Notes: generated by a model not told the origin, from the sequence alone. Positions 38,296 through 47,725 are shown, counted from the first letter of the stretch. The stretch: DNA of 64,000 bases from Weeksellaceae bacterium (GCA_019459455.1 JAIBEX010000020.1:1-64000), one strand, 5' to 3'. A program made the numbers and translations.

Positions 38296-38733
38296 TTATT
38301 TGTGGCACGGGATGACGACTACCGGTATCGGTGACGTTTTAGTGAGGTCTTTGGTCAGGCTCCCTACAAACACATCGTAAATTCCGCTCCTGCCGTGTGA
38401 TCCCATTACGATGTAGGCCGCGTTCTTTTCTGCCGCATATTCCAGGATGATATCCTTCGCTATGCCCTGTCTCAGCAGATGTTCGCATTCAACCCCATTC
38501 GAGGTGATTTCCTCCTGAAGTTTGTTCAGCTGCTGGAGTTCTTCCTTTATTTCATTCTGTTCAACCTCAGGAAAATACTGGAAACCCATGTCTCCGATTG
38601 CAAATCCGATATCCGACGGAGCTACATGGATCAGATGGATTTTCCCGTTGGTTTCTTTCGCGAATTTAACCGCACCTGCAATCAGTTTTTCTGCTGTTTC
38701 AGAGAAATCGATTGGCAAAACAATATTAACCAT
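38296..38733 (-). CDS. Universal stress protein (UspA family)
   Basis: 145 aa, one Usp domain. NIVLPIDFSETAEKLIAGAVKFA at the N-terminus and the ATP-binding signature VMGSHGRSGIYDVFVGSLTKDL (GxxGxxG(9)GS/T type) near residue 110 are present, so ATP binding is expected. It supports survival under stress; its trigger is unknown. Confidence 0.94.
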   Translation of the reverse strand: MVNIVLPIDFSETAEKLIAGAVKFAKETNGKIHLIHVAPSDIGFAIGDMGFQYFPEVEQNEIKEELQQLNKLQEEITSNGVECEHLLRQGIAKDIILEYAAEKNAAYIVMGSHGRSGIYDVFVGSLTKDLTKTSPIPVVVIPCHK

Positions 38734-38788
38734 GATTATAATTTTTGTTCTTTAAAGTTACGAAAGTTTCTTCAAACGGTAAAGCAGG

Positions 38789-39397
38789 TCACTGAATTCG
38801 TAGGTCAAGCATTTTGTTGCCCCCCAGAAAAGCTTCCAGAATATCATTCTCCACAACCCTGCCGACTCCCTTCGGAGTCCCGGTGAAAATAAGGTCGCCA
38901 ACCTTGAGTGTGAAGTACTGTGACACAAAAGCGATGATCTTTTCCGGTGAAAAAAGCATTAAGGACGTATTTCCGTTTTGCACCTCAGTTTTGTTTTTTA
39001 GTAAAGTAAAGCTGAGGTTGTGGAGGTCGAAATCTTTCTTTTTACAGAAATCTGAAATCACGGCAGAACCGTCAAATCCTTTTGCCAGTTCCCACGGAAG
39101 GCCTTTTGATTTAAGTTCGCTTTGTAAGTCGCGTGCGGTAAAATCGATGCCCACGGCAATTTCATCAAAATAACTGGCTGCATGGGCTTCCTGTATATAT
39201 TTACCTCCTTTGGATATTTTCAGCACGACCTCAAGCTCATAATGAACATCACTGGAAAATTCAGGGATATAAAAATCCGAACCTTTCTTTAAGACCGCGG
39301 TATCGGGTTTCATAAAGATTACAGGGTTTTCGGGGATTTCATTGCCGAGTTCCTTTGCGTGTTCTGCGTAATTCCTCCCGATGCAAATGATTTTCAT
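38789..39397 (-). CDS. Fumarylacetoacetate hydrolase family protein
   Basis: 202 aa, a single FAH domain. KIICIGRNYAEHAKELGNEIPENPVIFMKP is the classical start, HYELEVVLKI carries metal-binding Glu residues, VGIDFTARDLQ and FTGTPKGVG follow. Members act as acylpyruvate hydrolases or oxaloacetate decarboxylases; the substrate cannot be assigned from sequence alone. Next downstream is the universal stress protein gene, 55 bp away. Confidence 0.92.
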   Translation of the reverse strand: MKIICIGRNYAEHAKELGNEIPENPVIFMKPDTAVLKKGSDFYIPEFSSDVHYELEVVLKISKGGKYIQEAHAASYFDEIAVGIDFTARDLQSELKSKGLPWELAKGFDGSAVISDFCKKKDFDLHNLSFTLLKNKTEVQNGNTSLMLFSPEKIIAFVSQYFTLKVGDLIFTGTPKGVGRVVENDILEAFLGGNKMLDLRIQ

Positions 39398-39416
39398 AAA
39401 AGATGTATTGAATTTT

Positions 39417-39839
39417 TTATACTTTAAATTCCTTATCGCAGTAATAGCAGTGGTAAAGCGTACTTTTTGATTTTAGCGGCAACCCCAGGAACAAAAGCGA
39501 GATACCGAATAATCCGCCGGGCTGTTCGTCGCGGTACAGGTGATTGGAACCACAGTTTGGACACTTAAAATCGAATTCCGGATTGGCAATCGTGTGGTCA
39601 ACATCCAGTCTGGCTTCCTGATTCTCTGCGAAATCACTTAAGATCCCTGCTGCTTTTTCCTTCTCATTCTCAAATACCTGCAGCTGAATCCCGCCTAACG
39701 CTTGCGACAACAGCCAGTCTGACTGTATCGTTTGCTCATTGGCGATAAAACTTTCAATGCCATGATTGGCCAGAATCTGTTTATCACGATTGGCTTCTAT
39801 ACTGCTGTTGTAATATTTAAATTTTACCAGTGAAGGCAT
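39417..39839 (-). CDS. DUF2007 protein with zinc ribbon
   Basis: 140 aa. The N-terminal ~70 residues (VKFKYYNSSIEANRDKQILANHGIESFIANE...GGIQLQVFENEKEKAAGIL) match DUF2007, a small PII-like signal-transducing fold. The C-terminal CPNCGSNHLYRD...YHCYYCDKEF is a CxxC-CxxC zinc ribbon. Function unknown. It lies 7 bp after the exonuclease gene on the same strand. Confidence 0.8.
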   Translation of the reverse strand: MPSLVKFKYYNSSIEANRDKQILANHGIESFIANEQTIQSDWLLSQALGGIQLQVFENEKEKAAGILSDFAENQEARLDVDHTIANPEFDFKCPNCGSNHLYRDEQPGGLFGISLLFLGLPLKSKSTLYHCYYCDKEFKV

Positions 39840-39846
39840 AGCTCTG

Positions 39847-40611
39847 TTAAAATTTAGACCTTAATTGGATTCCGGTAAGAACTTTCTTGGTATACCGCGG
39901 AAAATCTGCGTTCTGTATCCATCCGTAATAACCCAAGTCTTTCTGAAAGACGTCCTTTACGCGCTGTCCTTTATATTTCCCAAAGCTGAAAATTTCCTTA
40001 TGGTCCTCATCAAACCCGATAAATCCGGCCAGGTCGGCAAATTTTGAATGAAATGAAAATTCACTCAGGCCGGCAATATCATTGGGGAGTTCATCGTAAT
40101 GTCCCACCTGTGCATCCAGCACTTCAAACGTCGCTAAAACATCTGCTTCAGCGGAATGCGCGTCCACAAGTTCCTTTTGGCAGTAGAATTTATAAGCTGC
40201 GGTCAGATTCCGCGGTTCCATTTTATGGAAAATGGTTTGGGCATCCACCAGTTTGAATTTGCTGAGGTCAAAGTCGATTCCGGCTCTCAGAAGTTCCTCC
40301 GCAAGCAGTGGCACATCGAACCGGTTGGAATTGAATCCTCCAAGGTCCGAACCTACAATCATTTCCATCACCTTTGCCCCGATCTCACTGAATTTGGGGG
40401 CGTCTTTTACATCCTCATCACTGATGCCGTGCACAGCTGTGGATTCTTTTGGAATGTACATGTCCGGATTCACGAGCCAGGTTTTGCTTTCACGCGATGC
40501 ATCGGGATTCACCTTCAGAATACTTATTTCCACAATCCTGTCCTTTGCAACGTTTGTACCGGTAGTTTCCAGATCGAATATGCAGAGAGGCTTAAATAGT
40601 TTTAAATTCAT
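39847..40611 (-). CDS. DnaQ-like 3'-5' exonuclease
   Basis: 254 aa. ExoI motif FDLETTGTNVAKDRIVEI (D-x-E), ExoII NSNRFDVPLL and ExoIII HSAEADVLAT (HxxxxD) form a DEDDh exonuclease. The C-terminal ~60 residues (IFSFGKYKGQRVKDVFQKDLGYYGWIQNADFP) resemble the exonuclease X C-terminal / DUF3820 DNA-binding module. It probably trims DNA or RNA in repair or processing; it is not the replicative epsilon subunit with certainty. Confidence 0.9.
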   Translation of the reverse strand: MNLKLFKPLCIFDLETTGTNVAKDRIVEISILKVNPDASRESKTWLVNPDMYIPKESTAVHGISDEDVKDAPKFSEIGAKVMEMIVGSDLGGFNSNRFDVPLLAEELLRAGIDFDLSKFKLVDAQTIFHKMEPRNLTAAYKFYCQKELVDAHSAEADVLATFEVLDAQVGHYDELPNDIAGLSEFSFHSKFADLAGFIGFDEDHKEIFSFGKYKGQRVKDVFQKDLGYYGWIQNADFPRYTKKVLTGIQLRSKF

Positions 40612-40666
40612 AGTTTACTAATCCTTGTGTTGAGTTTCATTTGTTCGTCTACCCGAACCGCTAAAT

Positions 40667-41380
40667 TTATCTTAACTGCTTTTGAAATACAAGTGAGATG
40701 ATCATATAGTATAGAATCACCAACGGTATTCCCACCATTCCAAAGATGATCAGGAGCAATATTCCCCCGATTAAAAGCGCAATCTTTGGATAATTATCCA
40801 TGGGTTTCAGCGACTTGAATTTCATTGCAATCATTTTTATGGGACTGATGAGTAGCCACGATGATAGCGCGGTAAGCAGCAGTAAAAGGAGGGGGTTATC
40901 AAAGAGAGATGCAAAGGTGCCGCTTTCCATAAAGACATAATACAGACCGAAGATGAGAACCGTATTGGATGGGGTATTCAAACCTTTAAAATAATATTTC
41001 TGCTCATCATCAATGTTAAAGATCGCAAGGCGCAGACAGGAGAAAAGGGTAATGAAAAATGCAAGGTATTTGATTTCAAAAGGCATCATGACTCCCAGCA
41101 GCTCACTGCCGAAAGGTTCCAGAGCCATGTACATTGCAATTCCCGGCAGTAAGCCAAAACTCACCATATCGGCAAGCGAATCCAGCTGGCCTCCCAGGTT
41201 GGAGGAGGTTTTGGTCAGGCGCGCAACGAAACCATCGAAAAAATCAAGAACGAGGCTTATGATGATGCAGACTGCTGCGGTTCTGTAATCACCGCCAATA
41301 AGGTGTACGACACCAACGGAACCGGAAAAAAGATTCCCGAGCGTAAAGATATTGGCCAGGTTTTTTTTAAGAAAAGTCAT
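40667..41380 (-). CDS. pssA: CDP-diacylglycerol-serine O-phosphatidyltransferase
   Basis: About 237 aa, around seven membrane helices. The CDP-alcohol phosphotransferase motif is complete: DGFVARLTKTSSNLGGQLDSLAD (DGxxARx8GxxxDxxxD). It makes phosphatidylserine, the precursor of phosphatidylethanolamine, the major membrane lipid. A longer reading to 41413 exists, but TATTTTTG lies 5 nt before the ATG at 41380. Confidence 0.93.
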   Translation of the reverse strand: MTFLKKNLANIFTLGNLFSGSVGVVHLIGGDYRTAAVCIIISLVLDFFDGFVARLTKTSSNLGGQLDSLADMVSFGLLPGIAMYMALEPFGSELLGVMMPFEIKYLAFFITLFSCLRLAIFNIDDEQKYYFKGLNTPSNTVLIFGLYYVFMESGTFASLFDNPLLLLLLTALSSWLLISPIKMIAMKFKSLKPMDNYPKIALLIGGILLLIIFGMVGIPLVILYYMIISLVFQKQLR

Positions 41381-41385
41381 ATCAG

Positions 41386-41393
41386 CAAAAATA
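41386..41393 (-). promoter_or_regulatory. -7 element, near-leaderless, for pssA
   Basis: Minus-strand TATTTTTG, then CTGAT, then ATG at 41380. Confidence 0.55.
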
Positions 41394-41461
41394 AGGCTTT
41401 TTTCCTCTTCCAAAGGACAATTCTTATGTTACGGCAATTTTAACAGAACATTAATTTAATG

Positions 41462-41469
41462 TAATTTTG
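41462..41469 (+). promoter_or_regulatory. -7 element, near-leaderless, for the LTA-synthase-like gene
   Basis: TAATTTTG, then CGGGT, then ATG at 41475. Confidence 0.55.
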
Positions 41470-41474
41470 CGGGT

Positions 41475-43403
41475 ATGAATTTTTTTAAGGAATTTCGGTC
41501 CAGAGAGGTTCTGGTGCTTACGTACAGGCTTCTGCTGGTGTATTTCTTTTATCAGGTGGCCCGTTTTCTCTTCTGGATATTCAACAGTGACCTGATAAAG
41601 GTGGAGAGCGTTCAGGACTACCTAAATATCGCCTACCACGGATTTGCTTTTGATACGACCGCCATCCTGTATGTAAACAGCCTTTTTATATTGCTCAGCC
41701 TCCTGCCGCTAATCATCAATATGAAAAGTTATTACCAGAAAATGTTGTTTTGGCTCTACTTTATCACCAACGGCATCGCCTACGGCATGAACTTCGGTGA
41801 TTTTGTATACTACCGCTTCAGTCAGGCCCGCCTTACCACTGCAGCCATGCATGTGGCGGAGCACGAAAGCAACCTCTTCAAAGTATTTTTAGTCTCTGTA
41901 TTGCAGAATCCATTTGTACTGATATCCTTTGTGGGTTTAATGGCCGCCTGGGTGTACCTGTACAGAATAGTAAAGATCGGAGAGAGAAAACCGCTGAAAC
42001 TTGTTCCTTATTTCATACTCTCTGTTCTCACCCTCTGTGCAGTGGCCACGTTGGTGGTAGGTGGTATCCGGGGCGATTTCCGGTATTCCACGCGACCCAT
42101 CAACCTGGTAGATGCCAACAAGCATGTTAAGAATCCGGTGCAGGGCAATTTGGTTTTGAACAGTGTCTTTTCATTTTTCAGGACCCTGGGTACCAATAAC
42201 TTCGAGCTGGTGAATTTTGTAGATAAGCGGTTTATAGAGGAGAACATTCATCCCTACAAACAGTATGACCGGTCAGTAGCACAGCGTCCCAATGTCGTCA
42301 TTCTGATCGTGGAATCTTTTGGAAGGGAGTATTCAGGCGCATTCAACAGGGATAACAAAATCCGGGACTACGTTTCGTACACGCCGTTTATAGACAGTCT
42401 TGCAGCTGAAAGCCTAATTTTCCCCAATTCGTTTGCAAACGGCCGGCAGTCCATCCACGGAATGAGCAGTATCTTAGCAGGAATTCCAAGTCTTACCGAT
42501 GCCTTTACCAGTTCTCCTTACTCCAACCAGAAAATACAGAGCATTGTATCGGTCTGTAACGAACTCGGTTATGATACTTCGTTCTACCACGGTGCTCCGA
42601 ATGGCTCTATGGGTTTCCAGGGATTTGGTAATATCTTGGGCTTCAAGGATTATTTCGGGAAAGACGAATACAATAACAATGTGGATTTTGATGGGATGTG
42701 GGCCATCTGGGACGAACCGTTCCTGCAGTATTTTGCTCACAATACAGGCAAGAACCAACCCTTTATGGCTACTGTTTTCACCGCATCCTCTCATCATCCG
42801 TTTACGCTGCCGGCGCAATACAGGGACGAATTCAAAGAAGGAAAGGTGGAAATGCATAAACCGATGCAGTATACCGATATGGCGATTAAAAAGTACTTTG
42901 AGACCGCAAAGGGGAAACCGTGGTTTAGGAATACCATTTTTGTAATCACCGGCGATCACCCGAATCAGGTATATTACGGGGAATATGAAAAGATGTTGAA
43001 CAGATTTGCCGTTCCCATTCTTTTTTACTCACCAAATCCGGAGTACCGGCTGAAAGGTGTAAACATGGAAAATGCACAGCAGATGGACATTTACCCTACA
43101 TTGGCTGATTTGGTGGGGTATAATAAAAGAATCCGGAGCTGGGGCAGAAGTTTGGTATCCAAACAGAAATTCAAACCGCTTATCATAAATTCGGATGCCG
43201 TAAACAATCAGGTGATCAGCGGGAATTTCATTTACCGGTTTAATGGGAAAGAAGTGGAAGGTGTTTACGACATCAATGACCTCAACATGGACAGGAATCT
43301 TAAAGGAAAAGTGACCGGCAGTGAGGTTTCACAGGGTGAGAAATTAACAAAAGCATGGTATCAGGATTATATGGACAGGGTCATCAACCGCAGACTTTAT
43401 TAA
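41475..43403 (+). CDS. LTA synthase / MdoB-like alkaline-phosphatase-fold membrane enzyme
   Basis: 642 aa. Five membrane helices in residues ~1-200 are followed by an extracytoplasmic sulfatase-type domain: NVVILIVESFGREY (metal Glu), GRQSIHGMSSILAGIPSL, FYHGAPNGSMGFQGF, ASSHHPFTLP and VITGDHPNQVYYG. The nucleophile position, usually Thr, seems to be Ser in QSIHG. Family members transfer phosphoglycerol or phosphoethanolamine. A flavobacterium makes no lipoteichoic acid, so the acceptor may be a glycan or lipid A; this is inference. Confidence 0.88.
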   Translation: MNFFKEFRSREVLVLTYRLLLVYFFYQVARFLFWIFNSDLIKVESVQDYLNIAYHGFAFDTTAILYVNSLFILLSLLPLIINMKSYYQKMLFWLYFITNGIAYGMNFGDFVYYRFSQARLTTAAMHVAEHESNLFKVFLVSVLQNPFVLISFVGLMAAWVYLYRIVKIGERKPLKLVPYFILSVLTLCAVATLVVGGIRGDFRYSTRPINLVDANKHVKNPVQGNLVLNSVFSFFRTLGTNNFELVNFVDKRFIEENIHPYKQYDRSVAQRPNVVILIVESFGREYSGAFNRDNKIRDYVSYTPFIDSLAAESLIFPNSFANGRQSIHGMSSILAGIPSLTDAFTSSPYSNQKIQSIVSVCNELGYDTSFYHGAPNGSMGFQGFGNILGFKDYFGKDEYNNNVDFDGMWAIWDEPFLQYFAHNTGKNQPFMATVFTASSHHPFTLPAQYRDEFKEGKVEMHKPMQYTDMAIKKYFETAKGKPWFRNTIFVITGDHPNQVYYGEYEKMLNRFAVPILFYSPNPEYRLKGVNMENAQQMDIYPTLADLVGYNKRIRSWGRSLVSKQKFKPLIINSDAVNNQVISGNFIYRFNGKEVEGVYDINDLNMDRNLKGKVTGSEVSQGEKLTKAWYQDYMDRVINRRLY

Positions 43404-43577
43404 TCGATTTTTACAGCTTAAGGGATTTATACTGTTTTTTGCGTTTATTTTAAACATATCTGTGAACTGTTAAAGGTGCGGCTCAATCCTTATGAATAGA
43501 ATAATAAAAAGATTGCCGTTTAACATTTTTTAATTATTTTTATCAAATAATAAATCCATACAAAATATCAAAAGATT

Positions 43578-43997
43578 ATGAAAAAATTTGCACTTGCTTT
43601 CGCAGCATTATTCGTTTCAGTCCTTTCGTTTGCTCAAATTGAAGGAAAATGGAAAACGATTGACGATGAAACCGGAAAGCCAAAATCAATTGTTGAAATA
43701 ACTAAAAATTCCAAAGGTCAGTACGTAGGTAAGATTGTACAGCTACTTGCAAAGCCCGAAAACAACACGTGTATAAAATGCACAGATGACAGGAAAAACA
43801 AACCGCTCATTGGCCTTGAGATTATACGCGGCCTTAAAAAAGAAGGGAAGGAATTTTCCGGTGGAACCATCACGGATCCGAAAACCGGAAAAACCTATAA
43901 GTGTAACATCAAAAGGGAAGGGGATAAACTTAATGTGAGAGGCTATGTTGGTTTTTCACTTATCGGGAGAACCCAAACCTGGCATAAGGTTAACTGA
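43578..43997 (+). CDS. DUF2147 family secreted protein
   Basis: 139 aa with signal peptide (MKKFALAFAALFVSVLSFAQ). IEGKWKTIDDETGKPKSIVEITKNSKGQYVGKIVQLL and DPKTGKTYKCNIKREGDKLNVRGYVGFSLIGRTQTWHKV are the DUF2147 lipocalin-like signature. Two Cys (CIKC) may form a disulfide. Periplasmic; function unknown. The 174-bp gap before it shows no clear TAnnTTTG element. Confidence 0.9.
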   Translation: MKKFALAFAALFVSVLSFAQIEGKWKTIDDETGKPKSIVEITKNSKGQYVGKIVQLLAKPENNTCIKCTDDRKNKPLIGLEIIRGLKKEGKEFSGGTITDPKTGKTYKCNIKREGDKLNVRGYVGFSLIGRTQTWHKVN

Positions 43998-44072
43998 TTT
44001 ATTTCATAAGATATATACCGAGCAGTTCAGGAATGAGCTGCTTTTTTGTTTATCGTTTCAATAAAAATTCAT

Positions 44073-44080
44073 TAATTTTG
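44073..44080 (+). promoter_or_regulatory. -7 element for pdhB (TAATTTTG)
   Basis: TAATTTTG, 25 nt upstream of the pdhB ATG. Confidence 0.55.
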
Positions 44081-44105
44081 TGCTCTAATTAATTTTTTAC
44101 CAACT

Positions 44106-45089
44106 ATGGCAGAATATACTTTCCGGGAGGTGATTGCGCAGGCAATGAGCGAGGAAATGCGTAAAGACGAATCCATTTTTCTGATGGGTGAAGAAGTGGC
44201 GGAGTACAATGGAGCGTATAAGGCTTCCAAGGGGATGCTGGATGAATTCGGAGCGAAAAGGGTTATTGATACTCCCATTGCAGAGCTTGGTTTTACAGGT
44301 ATAGCGGTGGGATCTGCGATGAACGGGAACCGCCCGATTGTGGAATACATGACCTTTAATTTTGCTATGGTTGGGATTGATCAGATCATAAATAACGCCG
44401 CCAAAATCCGACAGATGAGCGGCGGACAGTGGAACTGCCCAATTGTTTTCCGTGGACCTACAGCTTCGGCCGGACAGTTGGGAGCAACCCATTCCCAGGC
44501 TTTTGAGTCATGGTATGCAAACTGCCCGGGACTTAAGGTAGTGGTTCCATCAAACCCTTACGATGCAAAAGGCCTGTTGAAAGCAGCCATTCAGGATAAC
44601 GATCCCGTAATTTTTATGGAATCCGAGCAAATGTACGGGGACAAGATGGATATTCCAGAGGAAGAATATTATCTTCCCATAGGTAAAGCCGATATTAAGA
44701 GGGAAGGTACAGATGTCACCCTCGTTTCTTTTGGGAAAATTATGAAACTTGCCATGCAGGCAGCCGAAGATATGGAAAAGGAAGGGATTTCGGTTGAAGT
44801 GATTGACCTTAGGACCGTAAGACCGCTGGATTATGAAACGGTGCTGAACTCCGTGAAGAAAACCAACAGACTGGTTGTCCTGGAGGAGGCCTGGCCTTTC
44901 GGATCTGTAGCTTCAGAAATCACCTATATGGTTCAGCAGAAAGCCTTCGATTACCTTGATGCACCAATAAAGAGAATTACTACGCCGGATGCACCTGCAC
45001 CCTATTCCTCTGCGTTGTTTGCAGAATGGTTTCCTAAGCTGGAGACGGTGAAAAATGAAATTAAGAAGGTCATGTATATCAAGGCTTAA
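44106..45089 (+). CDS. pdhB: Pyruvate dehydrogenase E1 component beta subunit
   Basis: 327 aa. With the alpha subunit it decarboxylates pyruvate using thiamine diphosphate. FLMGEEVAEYNGAYKASKGMLDEFG, DTPIAELGFTGIAVG (TPP-binding Glu) and EEAWPFGSVASEI are conserved. The alpha subunit and E2 are not adjacent, so the complex genes are split in this genome. It is bracketed by its own promoter and a strong terminator. A branched-chain 2-oxoacid specificity is less likely. Confidence 0.93.
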   Translation: MAEYTFREVIAQAMSEEMRKDESIFLMGEEVAEYNGAYKASKGMLDEFGAKRVIDTPIAELGFTGIAVGSAMNGNRPIVEYMTFNFAMVGIDQIINNAAKIRQMSGGQWNCPIVFRGPTASAGQLGATHSQAFESWYANCPGLKVVVPSNPYDAKGLLKAAIQDNDPVIFMESEQMYGDKMDIPEEEYYLPIGKADIKREGTDVTLVSFGKIMKLAMQAAEDMEKEGISVEVIDLRTVRPLDYETVLNSVKKTNRLVVLEEAWPFGSVASEITYMVQQKAFDYLDAPIKRITTPDAPAPYSSALFAEWFPKLETVKNEIKKVMYIKA

Positions 45090-45098
45090 AATAGATAG

Positions 45099-45122
45099 AA
45101 ACTCTCGAAAGAGAGTTTTTTC
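45099..45122 (+). terminator. Rho-independent terminator after pdhB
   Basis: AAACTCTC (45099-45106), GAAA tetraloop, GAGAGTTT (45111-45118), then T-run. Confidence 0.92.
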
Positions 45123-45160
45123 ATTTATAAAAAGTAATAAGTATTAGCCTGTAAATAGAA

Positions 45161-45168
45161 TAACTTTG
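45161..45168 (+). promoter_or_regulatory. -7 element for kup (TAACTTTG)
   Basis: TAACTTTGC, 18 nt upstream of the kup ATG. Confidence 0.6.
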
Positions 45169-45186
45169 CCGATATTTTTAGAATAA

Positions 45187-47178
45187 ATGGCAACAGAAAC
45201 GGACGGGCAGCACTTTGACCTTAAGAAACTTTCCTATATGGGAGTTTTGGTCTCCCTTGGAATAGTTTTCGGTGATATCGGGACTTCTCCTCTTTACGTA
45301 ATGAAAGCGATTGTTGGTGCGCGGGAAGATTCTGCAACACTTCCGGTGGATGAATATATAGAAGGTGCACTCTCCTGCATCATCTGGACCCTCACCCTGC
45401 AGACCACAATAAAATATGTAATTATTGCCCTGCGCGCCGATAACAAGGGAGAGGGTGGTATTCTGGCGCTCTACTCCCTGGTGAAGAAATTCAGGAAACG
45501 CTGGCTGTACATCATCGCACTGATTGGAGCAGCTACTTTGGTCGCCGACAGTGTGATCACTCCATCGCTTACGGTCATGTCCGCTATTGAAGGTTTGAAA
45601 ATTTACAATCCCGAAACCCCCGTTGTACTGATTACCTGCGGAATCCTCCTTGTCATTTTCCTGGTACAGCAGTTTGGAACCAGTTTTATCGGAAAATTTT
45701 TCGGTCCTGTGATGGTGATTTGGTTTTTGGCGCTCGGAATATTTGGGTCTCTTCATATTTGGGATCATGTCGAAATTTTTAAATCCTTTAACCCCTTTTA
45801 TGCCTATCAGCTCATCACGCATTCACCGAGCGCGATCATCATCCTCGGTGCCGTTTTTCTCTGTACAACGGGGGCGGAAGCGCTTTACTCCGACCTGGGG
45901 CATTGCGGTATAAAAAACATCCGTGTCAGCTGGATCTTTGTCAAGGTCATGCTGATCCTTAATTATCTTGGTCAGGGTGCCTGGCTGTTGGATAACATAG
46001 AAGTTGTGCAGACAAAAGGACTCAATCCTTTTTTTGGAATCATGCCCGAATATCTTATTCTGCCAGGGGTTATTTTGGCCTCGGCGGCAGCGATTATCGC
46101 AAGTCAGGCAGTAATTACCGGATCTTTTACGATGTTTACGGAGGCCATGTCCATCAATTTCTGGCCTAACCAAAAAATTGATTATCCTTCGGGGGTTAAA
46201 GGTCAGATGTATATTTCAAGGATCAATTGGGGACTCCTGCTCATGTGTATCATCGTAGTCCTGTATTTCCAGGAATCAGGGAAGATGGAAGCAGCCTATG
46301 GGCTTACGATTACCATCACCATGCTCATGACCACTATTCTGCTGCTGTTCTGGCTTCGAAGGAAAAGGATTAACCCACTGCTTATAATTCTCTTCGGGAG
46401 CGTTTACCTTTTCATAGAGCTGGGGTTCTTCAGTGCAAACATAATCAAGTTTTTTGATGGCGGATGGCTTACCATGGTCCTTGGAGGTTTTATCGGAGTC
46501 TGTATGTACGCCTGGTATAACGGCCGGCGCATCAAGAATAAATTCATCAAGTTCATCAGGTTTGATAAATATGTTCCGGTGATAAAGGAAATGAAACTGG
46601 ACGAAACCATTCCGAAGTATGCCACCAATCTGGCCTTCCTGAGCCGCGCAAAACGGGAAGACGAAATTGAAGCCAAGATTATCTATTCCATCCTCCGCAA
46701 GCAGCCGAAGAGGGCCGATCACTATTTCATCCTCAACATCGTAAATCAGGAGGATCCTTATACCTTTAAATATACCGTTGATGAAATCGTTCCCGGCACT
46801 ATTTACCGCGTGAATTTCCTGCTCGGTTTCAAAGTGGACCGCCGTATCAATGATTATTTTGATGATGTACTGAAAGACCTGATGGCTGAAGGGATCCTGC
46901 CTTCGCGCAGCAGCCACCCTTCCCTTCGGGCGCATAACATCCCGCCGGACCTGAAGTATGTCATCATCGACAATACCTACATCAATGACACCTTACTCAC
47001 CGTTAAGGAAAAAATCACCCTGAACATCTACAACTTCGTGAAGTATATCGGAAGCGACGATTTCAAGGCGTGGGGCGTATCGCCGCACAATGTTGTGGTG
47101 GAATCTGCACCTTTGCTGGACCAGGACATCATGGTCAAGAAAATCCAGCAGGTCGCTTTCAGAAGGTCCGAAAACTAA
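45187..47178 (+). CDS. kup: KUP/HAK/KT-type potassium transporter
   Basis: 663 aa. About 12 membrane helices, then a ~170-residue cytosolic tail. The family signature GVLVSLGIVFGDIGTSPLYVMKAI opens the protein; GALYSDLGHCG-like text (GAEALYSDLGHCGIKNIRVSW) and the conserved ASQAVITGSFTMFTEAM follow. It takes up K+ with H+ into the cytosol. Own promoter and terminator. Confidence 0.97.
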   Translation: MATETDGQHFDLKKLSYMGVLVSLGIVFGDIGTSPLYVMKAIVGAREDSATLPVDEYIEGALSCIIWTLTLQTTIKYVIIALRADNKGEGGILALYSLVKKFRKRWLYIIALIGAATLVADSVITPSLTVMSAIEGLKIYNPETPVVLITCGILLVIFLVQQFGTSFIGKFFGPVMVIWFLALGIFGSLHIWDHVEIFKSFNPFYAYQLITHSPSAIIILGAVFLCTTGAEALYSDLGHCGIKNIRVSWIFVKVMLILNYLGQGAWLLDNIEVVQTKGLNPFFGIMPEYLILPGVILASAAAIIASQAVITGSFTMFTEAMSINFWPNQKIDYPSGVKGQMYISRINWGLLLMCIIVVLYFQESGKMEAAYGLTITITMLMTTILLLFWLRRKRINPLLIILFGSVYLFIELGFFSANIIKFFDGGWLTMVLGGFIGVCMYAWYNGRRIKNKFIKFIRFDKYVPVIKEMKLDETIPKYATNLAFLSRAKREDEIEAKIIYSILRKQPKRADHYFILNIVNQEDPYTFKYTVDEIVPGTIYRVNFLLGFKVDRRINDYFDDVLKDLMAEGILPSRSSHPSLRAHNIPPDLKYVIIDNTYINDTLLTVKEKITLNIYNFVKYIGSDDFKAWGVSPHNVVVESAPLLDQDIMVKKIQQVAFRRSEN

Positions 47179-47183
47179 GTAAC

Positions 47184-47206
47184 AAGCCTCTGCAAAGAGG
47201 TTTTTT
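47184..47206 (+). terminator. Rho-independent terminator after kup
   Basis: CCTCT (47187-47191), short GCAA loop, AGAGG (47196-47200), then six T. Confidence 0.8.
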
Positions 47207-47228
47207 ATTTTGAAAGAAAAAAATTCAA

Positions 47229-47236
47229 TAAATTTG
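47229..47236 (+). promoter_or_regulatory. -7 element for the Fur-family gene and OstA-like operon (TAAATTTG)
   Basis: TAAATTTGC, 15 nt upstream of the Fur-family ATG. Confidence 0.55.
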
Positions 47237-47251
47237 CCGTAAATAGTAACA

Positions 47252-47725
47252 ATGGATTCGGCACAGAAAGAAAAGAATGTAGCACAGATAAAGGATGTCT
47301 TAAGACAGTATCTTATGGAGAAGGGGTTCCGGAATACACCGGAGCGTTATACCATCCTGGAGGAGATTTACAACATGGACCATCACTTCAATGTGGATGA
47401 CCTGTATTTGCTCATGATGCAGAAGAAGTACCACGTATCCAAGGCCACCATTTACAATACCATTGAAATTTTCCTCGATGCCGGGCTTATCCGCAAGCAC
47501 CAGTTCGGCGAAAAGACCCTCACATCCTCATCATACGAAAAATCCTACTTCGACAAGCAGCATGACCATCTGGTCATCTACAAGCGGGATTCCGACAAGG
47601 AAATAGCGGAGATCATCGAATTCTGCGACCCCCGTATCCAGAGTATCAAGCAGTCCATTGAAGATGCCTTTGGTGTAAATATTGATTCTCACTCGCTTTA
47701 CTTCTACGGAACCAAAAAAGATTGA
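47252..47725 (+). CDS. Fur family transcriptional regulator
   Basis: 157 aa. Winged helix RNTPERYTILEEIYNMDHHFNVDDLYLLMMQKKYHVSKATIYNTIEIFLDAGLI is typical of Fur/PerR/Zur. The metal-site region reads KQHDHLVIYK, in place of the usual HHHH/HHDH. The C-terminal structural CxxC pairs are absent. Metal specificity cannot be told. The OstA-like gene overlaps its stop codon by 1 nt (TGATG), so the two are translationally coupled. Confidence 0.93.
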   Translation: MDSAQKEKNVAQIKDVLRQYLMEKGFRNTPERYTILEEIYNMDHHFNVDDLYLLMMQKKYHVSKATIYNTIEIFLDAGLIRKHQFGEKTLTSSSYEKSYFDKQHDHLVIYKRDSDKEIAEIIEFCDPRIQSIKQSIEDAFGVNIDSHSLYFYGTKKD

